Origin: DASQVO01 sp035640715
GTDB lineage: Bacteria > Actinomycetota > Actinomycetes > Streptosporangiales > Streptosporangiaceae
Direction: 5' to 3'
DNA length: 6,962 bases
NCBI GenBank assembly: GCA_035640715.1
Contig: DASQVO010000110.1
Location: 1-6,962, forward strand
A program made the position numbers and the translations under genes. Shown piece after piece: positions 1-5,893 of the stretch (positions within the stretch are counted from its first letter, which is position 1; every line of letters begins with the position of its first letter). The notes beneath the pieces are model-generated. The model worked only from the letters and a program-made list of their open reading frames with translations, did not search any database and was not told the DNA's origin.

Positions 1-119
1 GGGCGTCTCAGTTGCTGATCTTCGCGGCGTTGGCATGCACGTTAGGTTTTGCCGGCTGGCGGTGTCTATCTGGCCGAGGTCGTCCGAGCGAGACGATCCA
101 ACCGGATAAGGGAGCCGTG

Positions 120-515
120 ATGAGTATTCAGCAGCAGGCGATGATCGACGCCAACCCGGCGCAGGTGTACGCGGTGCTCGCCGACGCCGAGGCGTTGTCC
201 GCCCTGTCCGGGATGAGCGGCGCCGTCGGCCGGTCGGCGGGCGAGGAGTTCTCCGCCTTCGACGGTCACGTCGTCGGCCGGCAGATCGAACTCGTCCCCG
301 GTGAGCGGATCGTCCAGACCTGGCGGTTCCCGCAGTGGGAGCCGGGGACCTACTCGATCGTCCGCTACACTCTAGCGGCTGAGGGAGAGGGCACGCGCCT
401 GGTCATCGACCAGCACGGAGAACCTGATGACTGGCACGACCACATCGACGCCAACTGGCCCACGTTCTACCTCACGCCGCTCACCAAGCACTTCGCGGCG
501 CAGACTGCCGGTTAG
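120..515 (+). CDS. SRPBCC / AHSA1-type domain protein (131 aa)
   Basis: This is a small, soluble, single-domain protein of the SRPBCC (START/Bet v1-like) superfamily, Aha1-like branch, a fold that forms a hydrophobic ligand cavity. The diagnostic stretch is seen at residues 45-72: a FSAFDGHVVGR segment, then IELVPGERIVQTWRF. It continues through WEPGTYSIVRYTL and GTRLVIDQHG and ends in a Trp/Tyr/Leu-rich C-terminal helix (NWPTFYLTPL, 112-121). The ATG at 120 is chosen because AAGGGAG lies at 108-114, five bases from GGAG to the start, and because the family fold begins right there. The same frame stays open to the left window edge and encodes a hydrophobic stretch (TTG at 12), so a longer form cannot be excluded. 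The sigma factor gene follows 88 bp downstream, and a second SRPBCC gene lies beyond it. The family is clear; ligand and function are unknown. Confidence 0.88.
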   Translation: MSIQQQAMIDANPAQVYAVLADAEALSALSGMSGAVGRSAGEEFSAFDGHVVGRQIELVPGERIVQTWRFPQWEPGTYSIVRYTLAAEGEGTRLVIDQHGEPDDWHDHIDANWPTFYLTPLTKHFAAQTAG

Positions 516-533
516 GACAGTGACGGCGCTGGA

Positions 534-576
534 CGCGCGGCGGGTGGCAGGGGTGAGGTTGCCACCCGCCGGCGCG
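534..576 (+). terminator. Strong GC-rich hairpin between SRPBCC gene and sigma factor gene
   Basis: Bases 539-549 (GGCGGGTGGCA) pair perfectly with 560-570 (TGCCACCCGCC) around a 10-nt loop (550-559). The stem extends by CGCGC (534-538) pairing with GCGCG (572-576) if G571 is bulged, giving 16 base pairs with one bulge. It begins 18 nt after the stop of the upstream gene and ends 27 nt before the sigma factor ATG. No T-run follows, so a canonical intrinsic terminator is not shown, but U-poor terminator hairpins are commonly proposed in actinomycetes. It could instead be a structure in the 5' leader of the sigma mRNA. The pairing is read directly; the role is inferred. Confidence 0.6.
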
Positions 577-587
577 GCCACTGGAGC

Positions 588-594
588 GGAAGGA
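588..594 (+). promoter_or_regulatory. Ribosome binding site of the sigma factor gene
   Basis: GGAAGGA at 588-594 lies nine bases before the ATG at 604. It selects that ATG over the longer in-frame reading starting at 427, which would overlap the upstream gene and adds a low-complexity Ser/Thr/Arg sequence with no family resemblance. Confidence 0.65.
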
Positions 595-603
595 CACGAC
601 CGC

Positions 604-1623
604 ATGACGGCCGGCGACTCGCTGCTGCACCGTGCTCACTCCGGCGACGGGCAAGCCTTCGCCGAGCTCGTCGAGCCGCACCGCCGGGAACTGCACGTGC
701 ACTGCTACCGGATGCTCGGCTCCTTCGACGACGCTGACGATGCCGTGCAGGAGACGCTGCTCGCAGCATGGCGAGGTCTCGCGACGTTCCAGGCGAAAGC
801 ATCCATACGCACCTGGCTGTACCGCGTGGCTACCAATACCTGCCTGAATCTGCTCCGCACAGCGACACGGAGGCCACAGATGGCGCTCACTCTCCCCCCG
901 ACTGCGCCGGCGCCGACCGGCTCGGAGAAGGTCACCTGGCTGCAGCCCTATCCGGACGCGCTGCTCGACGGCCTGCCGGACGATGACCTAGGCCCGGACG
1001 CACGCGTCGAACAGAACGAAGCGGTTTCACTGGCGTTCATCACCGCGCTGCAGCTTCTCTCGCCGCGGTCGCGGGCCGTCCTCATCCTCCGCGATGTCCT
1101 CGGCTTCAGCGCCCGAGAGGTAGCCGGCACCCTTGACTCCACCGAGGACGCCGTCGCGATGACGCTCAGCCGGGCCCGCGCATCGCTGCGCGACAAGGCG
1201 CACCCGTCCGTACCACCCCCGGAACCGGCTGGCCGGCCCGTTGAGGCAACGCTGGCGCGCCGCCTGGCGGCCGCCTTCACCGCGCACGACGTCGACACTG
1301 TCGTGAGCCTGCTCGCCGAGGACGTGCGGATCGCCATGCCACCGCTGCCCGCCGTCTGGGAGGGCCGGCAGCGCGCCGCCGAGTTCCTGGCCGAGGTGGC
1401 GTTCCGGCTCGTCCCCCAGGCCCGCTTCATCCAGACGCGCGCGAACAGGCAGCCCGCCCTGGCCGTCTATGCCCGCGACGACACCAGCGGCCTCTGGCAC
1501 GGCAGCGGGCTGCTCGTCATCACCGTGCGCGGCGACCAGGTCGCCGCCCTCACCCGGTTCGAGTCGCACACCTTGCGAGCCTTCGGCCTGCCGCGCATCC
1601 TGCCCGACGACGACCCCGGGTGA
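604..1623 (+). CDS. ECF-type RNA polymerase sigma factor with C-terminal SnoaL-like domain (339 aa)
   Basis: This is a group 4 (ECF) sigma-70 factor that would direct RNA polymerase to a specific promoter set. Sigma region 2 spans about residues 12-90, with HCYRMLGSFDDADDAVQETLLAAW and RTWLYRVATNTCLNLLR-type sequence. A linker with the motif WLQPYPD (112-118) follows, then region 4 at about 138-197 with the helix-turn-helix LSPRSRAVLILRDVLGFSAREVA. The remaining part (about 215-335) is a SnoaL/NTF2-like domain, including RRLAAAFTAHDVDTVVSLLAEDV and MPPLPAVWEGR. Length and linker motif match the actinobacterial TIGR02960 (SigX5) group, related to mycobacterial SigG. In sigma factors with such extensions the C-terminal domain contacts the core sigma domains and modulates activity, in place of a separate anti-sigma factor; none is encoded nearby. 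SRPBCC genes flank it on both sides. The regulon and any inducing ligand are unknown. Confidence 0.93.
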   Translation: MTAGDSLLHRAHSGDGQAFAELVEPHRRELHVHCYRMLGSFDDADDAVQETLLAAWRGLATFQAKASIRTWLYRVATNTCLNLLRTATRRPQMALTLPPTAPAPTGSEKVTWLQPYPDALLDGLPDDDLGPDARVEQNEAVSLAFITALQLLSPRSRAVLILRDVLGFSAREVAGTLDSTEDAVAMTLSRARASLRDKAHPSVPPPEPAGRPVEATLARRLAAAFTAHDVDTVVSLLAEDVRIAMPPLPAVWEGRQRAAEFLAEVAFRLVPQARFIQTRANRQPALAVYARDDTSGLWHGSGLLVITVRGDQVAALTRFESHTLRAFGLPRILPDDDPG

Positions 1624-1681
1624 AAAGCGCGCGCCACAGGTGCCGAACCACGCACGTGCCCCGAAGAAGTTCCCCGAAACC

Positions 1682-1687
1682 AAGGAG
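1682..1687 (+). promoter_or_regulatory. Ribosome binding site of the second SRPBCC gene
   Basis: AAGGAG at 1682-1687 lies seven bases before the ATG at 1695. This near-consensus Shine-Dalgarno site rules against the GTG at 1620, which overlaps the sigma factor stop and would add 25 Arg-rich residues with no domain resemblance. Confidence 0.8.
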
Positions 1688-1694
1688 ATCTGCC

Positions 1695-2120
1695 ATGCGT
1701 ACCGCGACCGCCAACAGCTACACCAAGACGCTCACCGCCGAGACCACCGCTGAGGAGGTGTTCCACGCGCTCACCGATCCCGGCGCGATCACCGCGTGGT
1801 GGAGCGCCGCGTCAGTGACCGGCTCCGGACAGACCGGCGGCGAACTGCACATCACCTTCGGCACCGAGCCGGAGCCGACCGTCATGCGCGTACTCGCCGC
1901 CCACCGCCCGGATATGGTGATCTGGGACGTGGCGGCCAGCCCGCTCGTACCGGACTGGGTCGGCACACGGCCGACGTTCACGATGACGCCGGCCGGCGAC
2001 GGCTGCCGGCTCGACTTCGCCCACCACGGCCTCATCCCCGACCTCGAATGCTTCGACCGGTGCGCAACCGACTGGGGACACTTCCTGGTCAGGATTGCCG
2101 ACCACGTACAAGGCCGATGA
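1695..2120 (+). CDS. SRPBCC / AHSA1-type domain protein (141 aa)
   Basis: This is a second single-domain SRPBCC protein, clearly diverged from the one at 120-515. The N-terminal strand and helix are seen in SYTKTLTAETTAEEVFHALTD. The subgroup pattern follows: ITAWWSAASVTGSGQTGGEL (residues 32-51), a VLAAHRPDMVIWDV strand (66-79), DWVGTRPTFTMTP (87-99), and the C-terminal LDFAHHGLIPDLECFDRCATDWGHFL (106-131). This His/Cys/Trp-bearing C-terminal signature is common in actinobacterial SRPBCC proteins of about 140-150 aa, so the gene is full length. It starts 71 bp after the sigma factor stop with a strong ribosome binding site and no obvious terminator between, so it is probably co-transcribed with the sigma factor. 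The ligand is unknown. A role as sigma target or sensor is possible but not shown. Confidence 0.9.
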   Translation: MRTATANSYTKTLTAETTAEEVFHALTDPGAITAWWSAASVTGSGQTGGELHITFGTEPEPTVMRVLAAHRPDMVIWDVAASPLVPDWVGTRPTFTMTPAGDGCRLDFAHHGLIPDLECFDRCATDWGHFLVRIADHVQGR

Positions 2121-2123
2121 GTG

Positions 2124-2151
2124 CACAGCGGCTGGACGCTAGGGCGCTGTG
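2124..2151. terminator. Candidate hairpin between convergent genes
   Basis: CACAGCG (2124-2130) and CGCTGTG (2145-2151) form a perfect 7-bp inverted repeat with a 14-nt loop, centred on the 18-bp gap between the convergent stops at 2120 and 2139. A second small hairpin, TGGCC (2150-2154) with GGCCA (2160-2164), lies just right of it inside the end of the amidohydrolase gene. There is no T-run on either side. A symmetric stem could serve both transcripts, but GC-rich DNA forms such stems often by chance, so support is modest. Confidence 0.35.
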
Positions 2152-3557
2152 GCCGGCGCGGCCAGCCCGGGCCGGCCGCGGCGCACCCACTGTCCGCTCC
2201 CAGGCTGGGCCGGGCAGCTGCCGTCGGCCAGCACCAGCTGGCCGCGGCGCATCACAAACCGGGGCCAGCCCTGGACCGTCCAGCCGTCATACACCGAGTA
2301 GCCGGCGCGGGAGCGCATCCGTGCCCCGTCGATGACCCTGCGCTCCTGCGGGTCCCACAGTGCGAGGTCGGCGTCGCAGCCGACGGCAATTGCGCCTTTC
2401 CGCGGGTAGAGACCGAACAGCCGGGCGGCGCTGGCTGAGGTCAGCTCGACGAACCTGTCCAGCGAGATCCGCCCGGCCGCGACACCCTCGGAGAACAGCA
2501 TCGGCATGAGCGTTTCCAGATCGGCGACACCTTGCCGCGCCGTCACCACGTCCAAGGCGGGGTCGAGCTTGGCCGCCAGCGTCCACGGCGCATGATCACT
2601 GCAGACGGTATCCACCTCGCCCGCCGCCAGCCCGCGCCACAGCGCGTCCCGGTCGGACCGCTCCCGCAGCGGCGGCGCGCCCACGTACTTGCCCGCATCA
2701 GCCTCCTCGAAGTGCTCCCGGGTCAGGTGCAAATACAGCGGCCGGGTCTCCACGAAGACGGGCAGTCCCGCGGCCCGGGCCTGCCGGCATCGCTCCAGCG
2801 CGGCAGCCGAGGAGAGGTGGACGATGTAGAGGGGGGCACCGGTCCGGCGAGCCAGGCCAATGGCCTCGTCAACGGCTGCAACCTCCGCACTGACGGGCCG
2901 CGCGTCGGGGAAATGGCGCACCGCGCCGCGTCCGGACCCGATCAGCTCGCGGCCCGTCCGCGCGAGCATCCCGGCGTCCTCGCAGTGCACCAGCGTCAGG
3001 CACCCCGCCCGCCCGGCCGCCGCGAAGGCATCCGCCAGGCCCGGCGTTCCCGCCGCATACTCCGGATCAGACAAAAACACCTTGATACTGGTATGCCCAT
3101 CAGCCGCCAGCGCGGCGATCTCGGCGGCCGTACCCTCGCCGAGGCCGTTCAGCACCGGATGCAGAAACCAGTCCACCGCAGCCTCGGCGCTGGCGCCCGC
3201 CATCTCCCGCGCGATCGCCGCAGTCATCGACTCACCCGGCAGCGCGAACGTCATGTTCCCCACGGTCGTGACGCCCCCCGCGATGGCGGCAAGCGAGCCG
3301 CTCCAGAAGTCGTCCACCCAGTGCGGTTCCTGCTGGCCAGCCGCCTCGGCCGAGGCACCGCAGACCAGGTGCACGTGCGCATCTATGCCGCCGGGAATGA
3401 CCAGCAGGCCGCGGGCATCCAGCTCGGCCTGCCCCCTCATCGCGCCACCGAGCTGGGCTATCTTGCCATCCCGCACCCCCACATCGGCGACCTCGCGGTG
3501 GCCTGGGGTGACGATGGTCCCGCCACGGACAACGAACTCAAAGCGCGCAATAGCCAT
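2139..3557 (-). CDS. Cyclic amidohydrolase of the hydantoinase/dihydropyrimidinase/allantoinase type (472 aa)
   Basis: This metal-dependent TIM-barrel hydrolase belongs to the dihydroorotase-like group that opens cyclic amide or ureide rings. All expected metal ligands are visible: H61 and H63 in PGGIDAHVHL, carboxylatable K159 in SIKVF, H191 in LVHCED, H247 in YIVHLSS and D321 in SDHAPW. The C-terminal signature FGLYPRKGAIAVGCDADLA (381-399) most resembles hydantoinases and dihydropyrimidinases. The Tyr that usually follows the lysine motif in those enzymes is not in place (the sequence is KVFLSDPEY), so the substrate may differ. The start is the ATG at 3557, where the family N-terminus (FVVRGGTIVTPG) begins. 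A longer frame reaches 3731 but overlaps the acetamidase end and adds Arg/Cys-rich non-family sequence. No good Shine-Dalgarno site precedes 3557. It is the last gene of the minus-strand operon, 118 bp after the acetamidase. Confidence 0.88.
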   Translation of the reverse strand: MAIARFEFVVRGGTIVTPGHREVADVGVRDGKIAQLGGAMRGQAELDARGLLVIPGGIDAHVHLVCGASAEAAGQQEPHWVDDFWSGSLAAIAGGVTTVGNMTFALPGESMTAAIAREMAGASAEAAVDWFLHPVLNGLGEGTAAEIAALAADGHTSIKVFLSDPEYAAGTPGLADAFAAAGRAGCLTLVHCEDAGMLARTGRELIGSGRGAVRHFPDARPVSAEVAAVDEAIGLARRTGAPLYIVHLSSAAALERCRQARAAGLPVFVETRPLYLHLTREHFEEADAGKYVGAPPLRERSDRDALWRGLAAGEVDTVCSDHAPWTLAAKLDPALDVVTARQGVADLETLMPMLFSEGVAAGRISLDRFVELTSASAARLFGLYPRKGAIAVGCDADLALWDPQERRVIDGARMRSRAGYSVYDGWTVQGWPRFVMRRGQLVLADGSCPAQPGSGQWVRRGRPGLAAPATAP

Positions 3558-3675
3558 CCAGGCATCATGGCACGCCCGGGACGCGCTCCCCAGGAGCCAG
3601 GCTCCCCCTGTAACCGTTCGGGAAGCCAAGGCATCGCAGCTACATCGAGCTCTGGGCGGCTCAGCCAGGGGACAC

Positions 3676-4617
3676 TCAGGCGGATTGGTTTGCTTGCCGG
3701 AGCGCCCCGTCTGCCAGAAACGCGTGGACACCCCAGGTTTCGTTAACTACTTGGGTCACCCGCAGGCTGACGGCGACGCTCGCGAGGGCCAGCGCCGTGC
3801 GCCTGTCCACCTCGAACAGCAGGGTCATCCAGGTAACCATGGCGTCAAGGGCAGCAGTCATCGCTTCATTGAGGCTCTCGCTGAAGCCAAAGGTGATTTT
3901 CCCGCTGGGAGTGGTGGCATGGATCGTACGCAGCGGCGGATCGGCCACCAGGCTGAGCCGGATCTCTGACGTCATGCCGCACTCGATGGCAGTCCCGCTG
4001 ACCTCGCCGTCTCCCTGGGCAGCGTGACCGTCGCCAACGCAGAGCATTGCGCCCGGTACTGTGACGGGCAGATAGAGGATCGAGCCAGCGACAAGTTCCC
4101 GGCAGTCGATGTTGCCTCCCCCGTGTGCACGAGGCGGGATGGTCGAGTGCTCTCCTGGCTCGCCGGGCGGCATTCCAATAACCCCTGGAAACGGGGCAAG
4201 GCTGGTGGCCAGGCCGCAGTCGCTTACACCCACCAGCCCGTCCGGGTCCAGGTCCCACAGCAGGAAAGCAGGCGTCTCCCCTGTCACGCGCAGCGCGTGG
4301 TTGAGGTCATTGTGCGCTGCCCCGGCCTCCGTCCACCCCCACTGCCCGGGACGCATGGACATCAGATGAACCGCCAGGGTCGTCCCGGGTTCGGCCCCGC
4401 GGACCGCGACCGGCCCGGCAAGGCAATGACCGCGACGGTCGGCGAACATCCGCGGCGTTTCCGATCCTGGTCGCTCCGGCCGCTCGAGATACCCTCTGGC
4501 GTCGAGCGTCCGCACGACCAGAGTGTCCCCAGGGTCCACTGTCAGCACCGCTGGAGTATCCCGCGAAAAGAATTGGGTTACCGTCTCTGGTGCGGGCTCA
4601 AGGCGATGCACAGCCAT
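3676..4617 (-). CDS. Acetamidase/formamidase family protein (313 aa)
   Basis: This belongs to the FmdA/AmdA family, whose characterised members hydrolyse formamide or short aliphatic amides to a carboxylate and ammonia in the cytoplasm. The family core is plain: FPGVIGMPPGEPGEHSTIPP (143-162), HGGGNIDCRELVAGSILYLPV (165-185) and VGDGHAAQGDGEVSGTAIE (194-212), with conserved Asp, His and Glu residues. At 313 aa it has the usual length of the shorter family members and looks intact. The ATG at 4617 is preceded by a good ribosome binding site. Its first 40 nt overlap the end of the ThDP subunit gene in another frame, suggesting coupled expression. Acting beside a cyclic amidohydrolase, it may cleave a linear amide or N-formyl group on a pathway intermediate; this is inference, and the true substrate cannot be read from sequence. 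Confidence 0.93.
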   Translation of the reverse strand: MAVHRLEPAPETVTQFFSRDTPAVLTVDPGDTLVVRTLDARGYLERPERPGSETPRMFADRRGHCLAGPVAVRGAEPGTTLAVHLMSMRPGQWGWTEAGAAHNDLNHALRVTGETPAFLLWDLDPDGLVGVSDCGLATSLAPFPGVIGMPPGEPGEHSTIPPRAHGGGNIDCRELVAGSILYLPVTVPGAMLCVGDGHAAQGDGEVSGTAIECGMTSEIRLSLVADPPLRTIHATTPSGKITFGFSESLNEAMTAALDAMVTWMTLLFEVDRRTALALASVAVSLRVTQVVNETWGVHAFLADGALRQANQSA

Positions 4618-5321
4618 AAGATTCTTTTCCTTTTACTATTGGACACGCCTCGAACAGGGATCTTTGCGGGAGGCGGAACGGAGACAACTGCATCTGCACT
4701 GCCTGACGGTTCGGCTGTGGTGGTTTCCCTGGATCGAAGCCAGCGCCGGAAGTCCTCGGCGAGAATGGCGGGGTCTTCGAGGAAGTACTCCGCCGGGAGC
4801 TGCGCGGTGCCGATGTGGACGCGGATGAGGTTCGGGCCCTCGGCCGTCAGTGCCCATTCCGTGGCGGCGGCGAGCTCGCCGGCCGTTCGCACGTCGCGCG
4901 CGCCGCTCCAGTTGCAGCCCTTCGCGACCGCGACGAGGTCGATGTCGGCGGACGCGGTCGGCTGCCCGCCAGTTGCCAGGTAGACCCCGTTGTCGAGCAC
5001 GTAGACCACGAGTCCGGCCGGCTTGAGGTGGCCTACGGTGCTGAGGACCGACAGTCCCATGAGCAGCGAGCCGTCACCCTCGATCGCGATGACCTTGTCC
5101 GCGCTGCCGTCCTTGGGGCCGCGCCGGCCGAGCCCGAGCGCGAGGCCCAGCGCGACGGAGATCGTCTGGCCCATCGCGTCCAGGCTGATGAACTGATTCC
5201 CTTTACGTCCCGCGACCGCGAGCATCTCTCGCGAGATCCCGCCGAGGCTCAGCACCATCGGCGAGCTGGGAGCTGCCGCATCGATATGGCGCAGGACGTC
5301 TGCTCGTTCGAGACTTGTCAT
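4578..5321 (-). CDS. ThDP-dependent 2-oxoacid decarboxylase, PP-domain (beta) subunit, ComE-like (247 aa)
   Basis: This is the thiamine-diphosphate-binding (PP) half of a split decarboxylase. The cofactor motif starts with GDGS at residues 82-85 and ends about 29 residues later at N111 in VLDNGVYLATGGQPT; the Asp and Asn would bind the Mg-diphosphate. Upstream, SLGGISREML and FISLDAMGQTISVALGLALG match the beta subunit of sulfopyruvate decarboxylase (ComE) and the matching half of phosphonopyruvate decarboxylase. The ATG at 5321 follows the alpha stop by two bases, so the pair is translationally coupled. A start at 5411 would overlap the alpha gene by 88 nt and adds non-family sequence. The conserved domain ends near residue 198; about 49 further residues form a Pro/Ser/Lys-rich tail that runs over the acetamidase start, longer than is usual for this subunit. 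Decarboxylation of a 2-oxo acid is likely; the exact acid is not known. Confidence 0.86.
   Translation of the reverse strand: MTSLERADVLRHIDAAAPSSPMVLSLGGISREMLAVAGRKGNQFISLDAMGQTISVALGLALGLGRRGPKDGSADKVIAIEGDGSLLMGLSVLSTVGHLKPAGLVVYVLDNGVYLATGGQPTASADIDLVAVAKGCNWSGARDVRTAGELAAATEWALTAEGPNLIRVHIGTAQLPAEYFLEDPAILAEDFRRWLRSRETTTAEPSGSADAVVSVPPPAKIPVRGVSNSKRKRILWLCIALSPHQRR
4628..4633 (-). promoter_or_regulatory. Ribosome binding site of the acetamidase gene
   Basis: On the minus strand this reads AAAGGA, ten bases before the ATG at 4617, within an A-rich patch (about 4618-4640) that stands out from the GC-rich surroundings. It lies inside the 3' end of the upstream ThDP-enzyme subunit gene, so its A-rich codons also encode that protein's Lys/Arg-rich tail. 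Confidence 0.65.
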
Positions 5322-5323
5322 GA

Positions 5324-5893
5324 TCAAGAGCCCATCAGGTTCACGAGGACGAATACGGGCCTGTGGGTCGCGCGCGCGAACGCCCACGCACGCTTGATCT
5401 CGGCTGCCCACCGCTCAACGGGGGTGCGCACGTCGAGCTGGAACCACCGGATGCCCGCAGCATCCAGCAGCGCCTCGGTCCGCTCGCTGATCGTGTGGAT
5501 CATAGAGTTGTACTCACCGAGACCGCCTCGCCGGCTCACCACGGCCAGCAGCGGGAGGTGGTAGGGCTGGGGCAGCGTGAGCAGGGCCGTGAGCAGGTTC
5601 CCGATCCCGTTGTCCTGGAAGATCAGCACTGGACGCGCACCCGCGAGTTCGAGTCCGGCGGCGATCGCCACGCCCTCCTCCTCGCGCGGCATCGCGAAGA
5701 CGCGCCGGCCGGGTCGTGCACCTGGCCCCTCGATGAAGTGCGAGAGCACGATCTTCAGCGTGCTGCTGGCCAGGTGCAGGACATGATCCGGATCGATCGC
5801 CTCGATTCCGGAGATGATCGCCTCGCTGCGCCGTTCGAGGATCGACTGATCCGTCTCCCGCTTGTCCTCCGCCACCGCGCTGCCGCCGCTCAC
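5324..5893 (-). CDS. ThDP-dependent 2-oxoacid decarboxylase, Pyr-domain (alpha) subunit, ComD-like (189 aa)
   Basis: This is the pyrimidine-binding (Pyr) half of a split ThDP decarboxylase. The cofactor-activating glutamate lies in PREEEGVAIAAGLELAG (residues 69-85), followed by PVLIFQDNGIGN (88-99) and then LPLLAVVSRRGGLGEYN (113-129). This order and spacing match sulfopyruvate decarboxylase alpha (ComD) and the N-terminal half of phosphonopyruvate decarboxylase. The catalytic site forms at the interface with the beta subunit encoded next. The start is a GTG whose last bases overlap the SDR stop (GTGA on the minus strand). No Shine-Dalgarno site is evident before it, so translation probably depends on ribosomes finishing the SDR. 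Methanogen ComDE works in coenzyme M synthesis, and bacterial homologues act in sulfonate or phosphonate metabolism; no other sulfonate or phosphonate gene is visible here, so the substrate stays open. Confidence 0.88.
   Translation of the reverse strand: MSGGSAVAEDKRETDQSILERRSEAIISGIEAIDPDHVLHLASSTLKIVLSHFIEGPGARPGRRVFAMPREEEGVAIAAGLELAGARPVLIFQDNGIGNLLTALLTLPQPYHLPLLAVVSRRGGLGEYNSMIHTISERTEALLDAAGIRWFQLDVRTPVERWAAEIKRAWAFARATHRPVFVLVNLMGS
5890..5893 (-). promoter_or_regulatory. GTGA stop/start overlap coupling SDR and ThDP alpha subunit
   Basis: On the minus strand GTGA contains both the GTG start of the alpha subunit and the TGA stop of the SDR. This four-base overlap is a classic arrangement for translational reinitiation and indicates one transcript and matched expression. 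Confidence 0.8.

Noticed and set aside
427..603. N-terminal extension of the sigma factor to an ATG at 427
   Set aside because: It would overlap the SRPBCC gene by 89 nt, run through the hairpin and add a Thr/Ser/Arg-rich peptide. The ATG at 604 has a proper ribosome binding site and matches the family start.
1653..1660. Palindromic GCACGTGC before the second SRPBCC gene, considered as an operator
   Set aside because: A single 8-bp palindrome without a second copy or a promoter next to it is not enough support for a regulatory site.
1027..1683. Minus-strand open frame of 218 codons opposite the sigma factor
   Set aside because: It is a Gly/Arg-rich antisense shadow; the sigma factor on the plus strand has all expected domains.
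3593..3605. Inverted repeat GGAGCC-A-GGCTCC in the gap between the acetamidase and amidohydrolase genes
   Set aside because: With a one-base centre it can form only a stem of about four pairs; there is no T-run, and such repeats are common by chance in GC-rich DNA.
2532..3746. Long plus-strand open frame (404 codons) opposite the amidohydrolase
   Set aside because: Its translation is Arg/Gly/Pro/His-rich with no recognisable domain, and it lies fully opposite a gene with complete catalytic motifs. It is a typical high-GC antisense shadow.
2860..3969. Second long plus-strand open frame (369 codons) spanning the ends of the amidohydrolase and acetamidase genes
   Set aside because: It is Ala/Ser/Arg/Pro-rich, crosses two real genes on the other strand and has no family resemblance or supporting ribosome binding site.
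4024..4983. Plus-strand open frame of 319 codons opposite the acetamidase and ThDP beta genes
   Set aside because: It has low-complexity composition and overlaps two well-supported opposite-strand genes; it is a codon-bias artefact.
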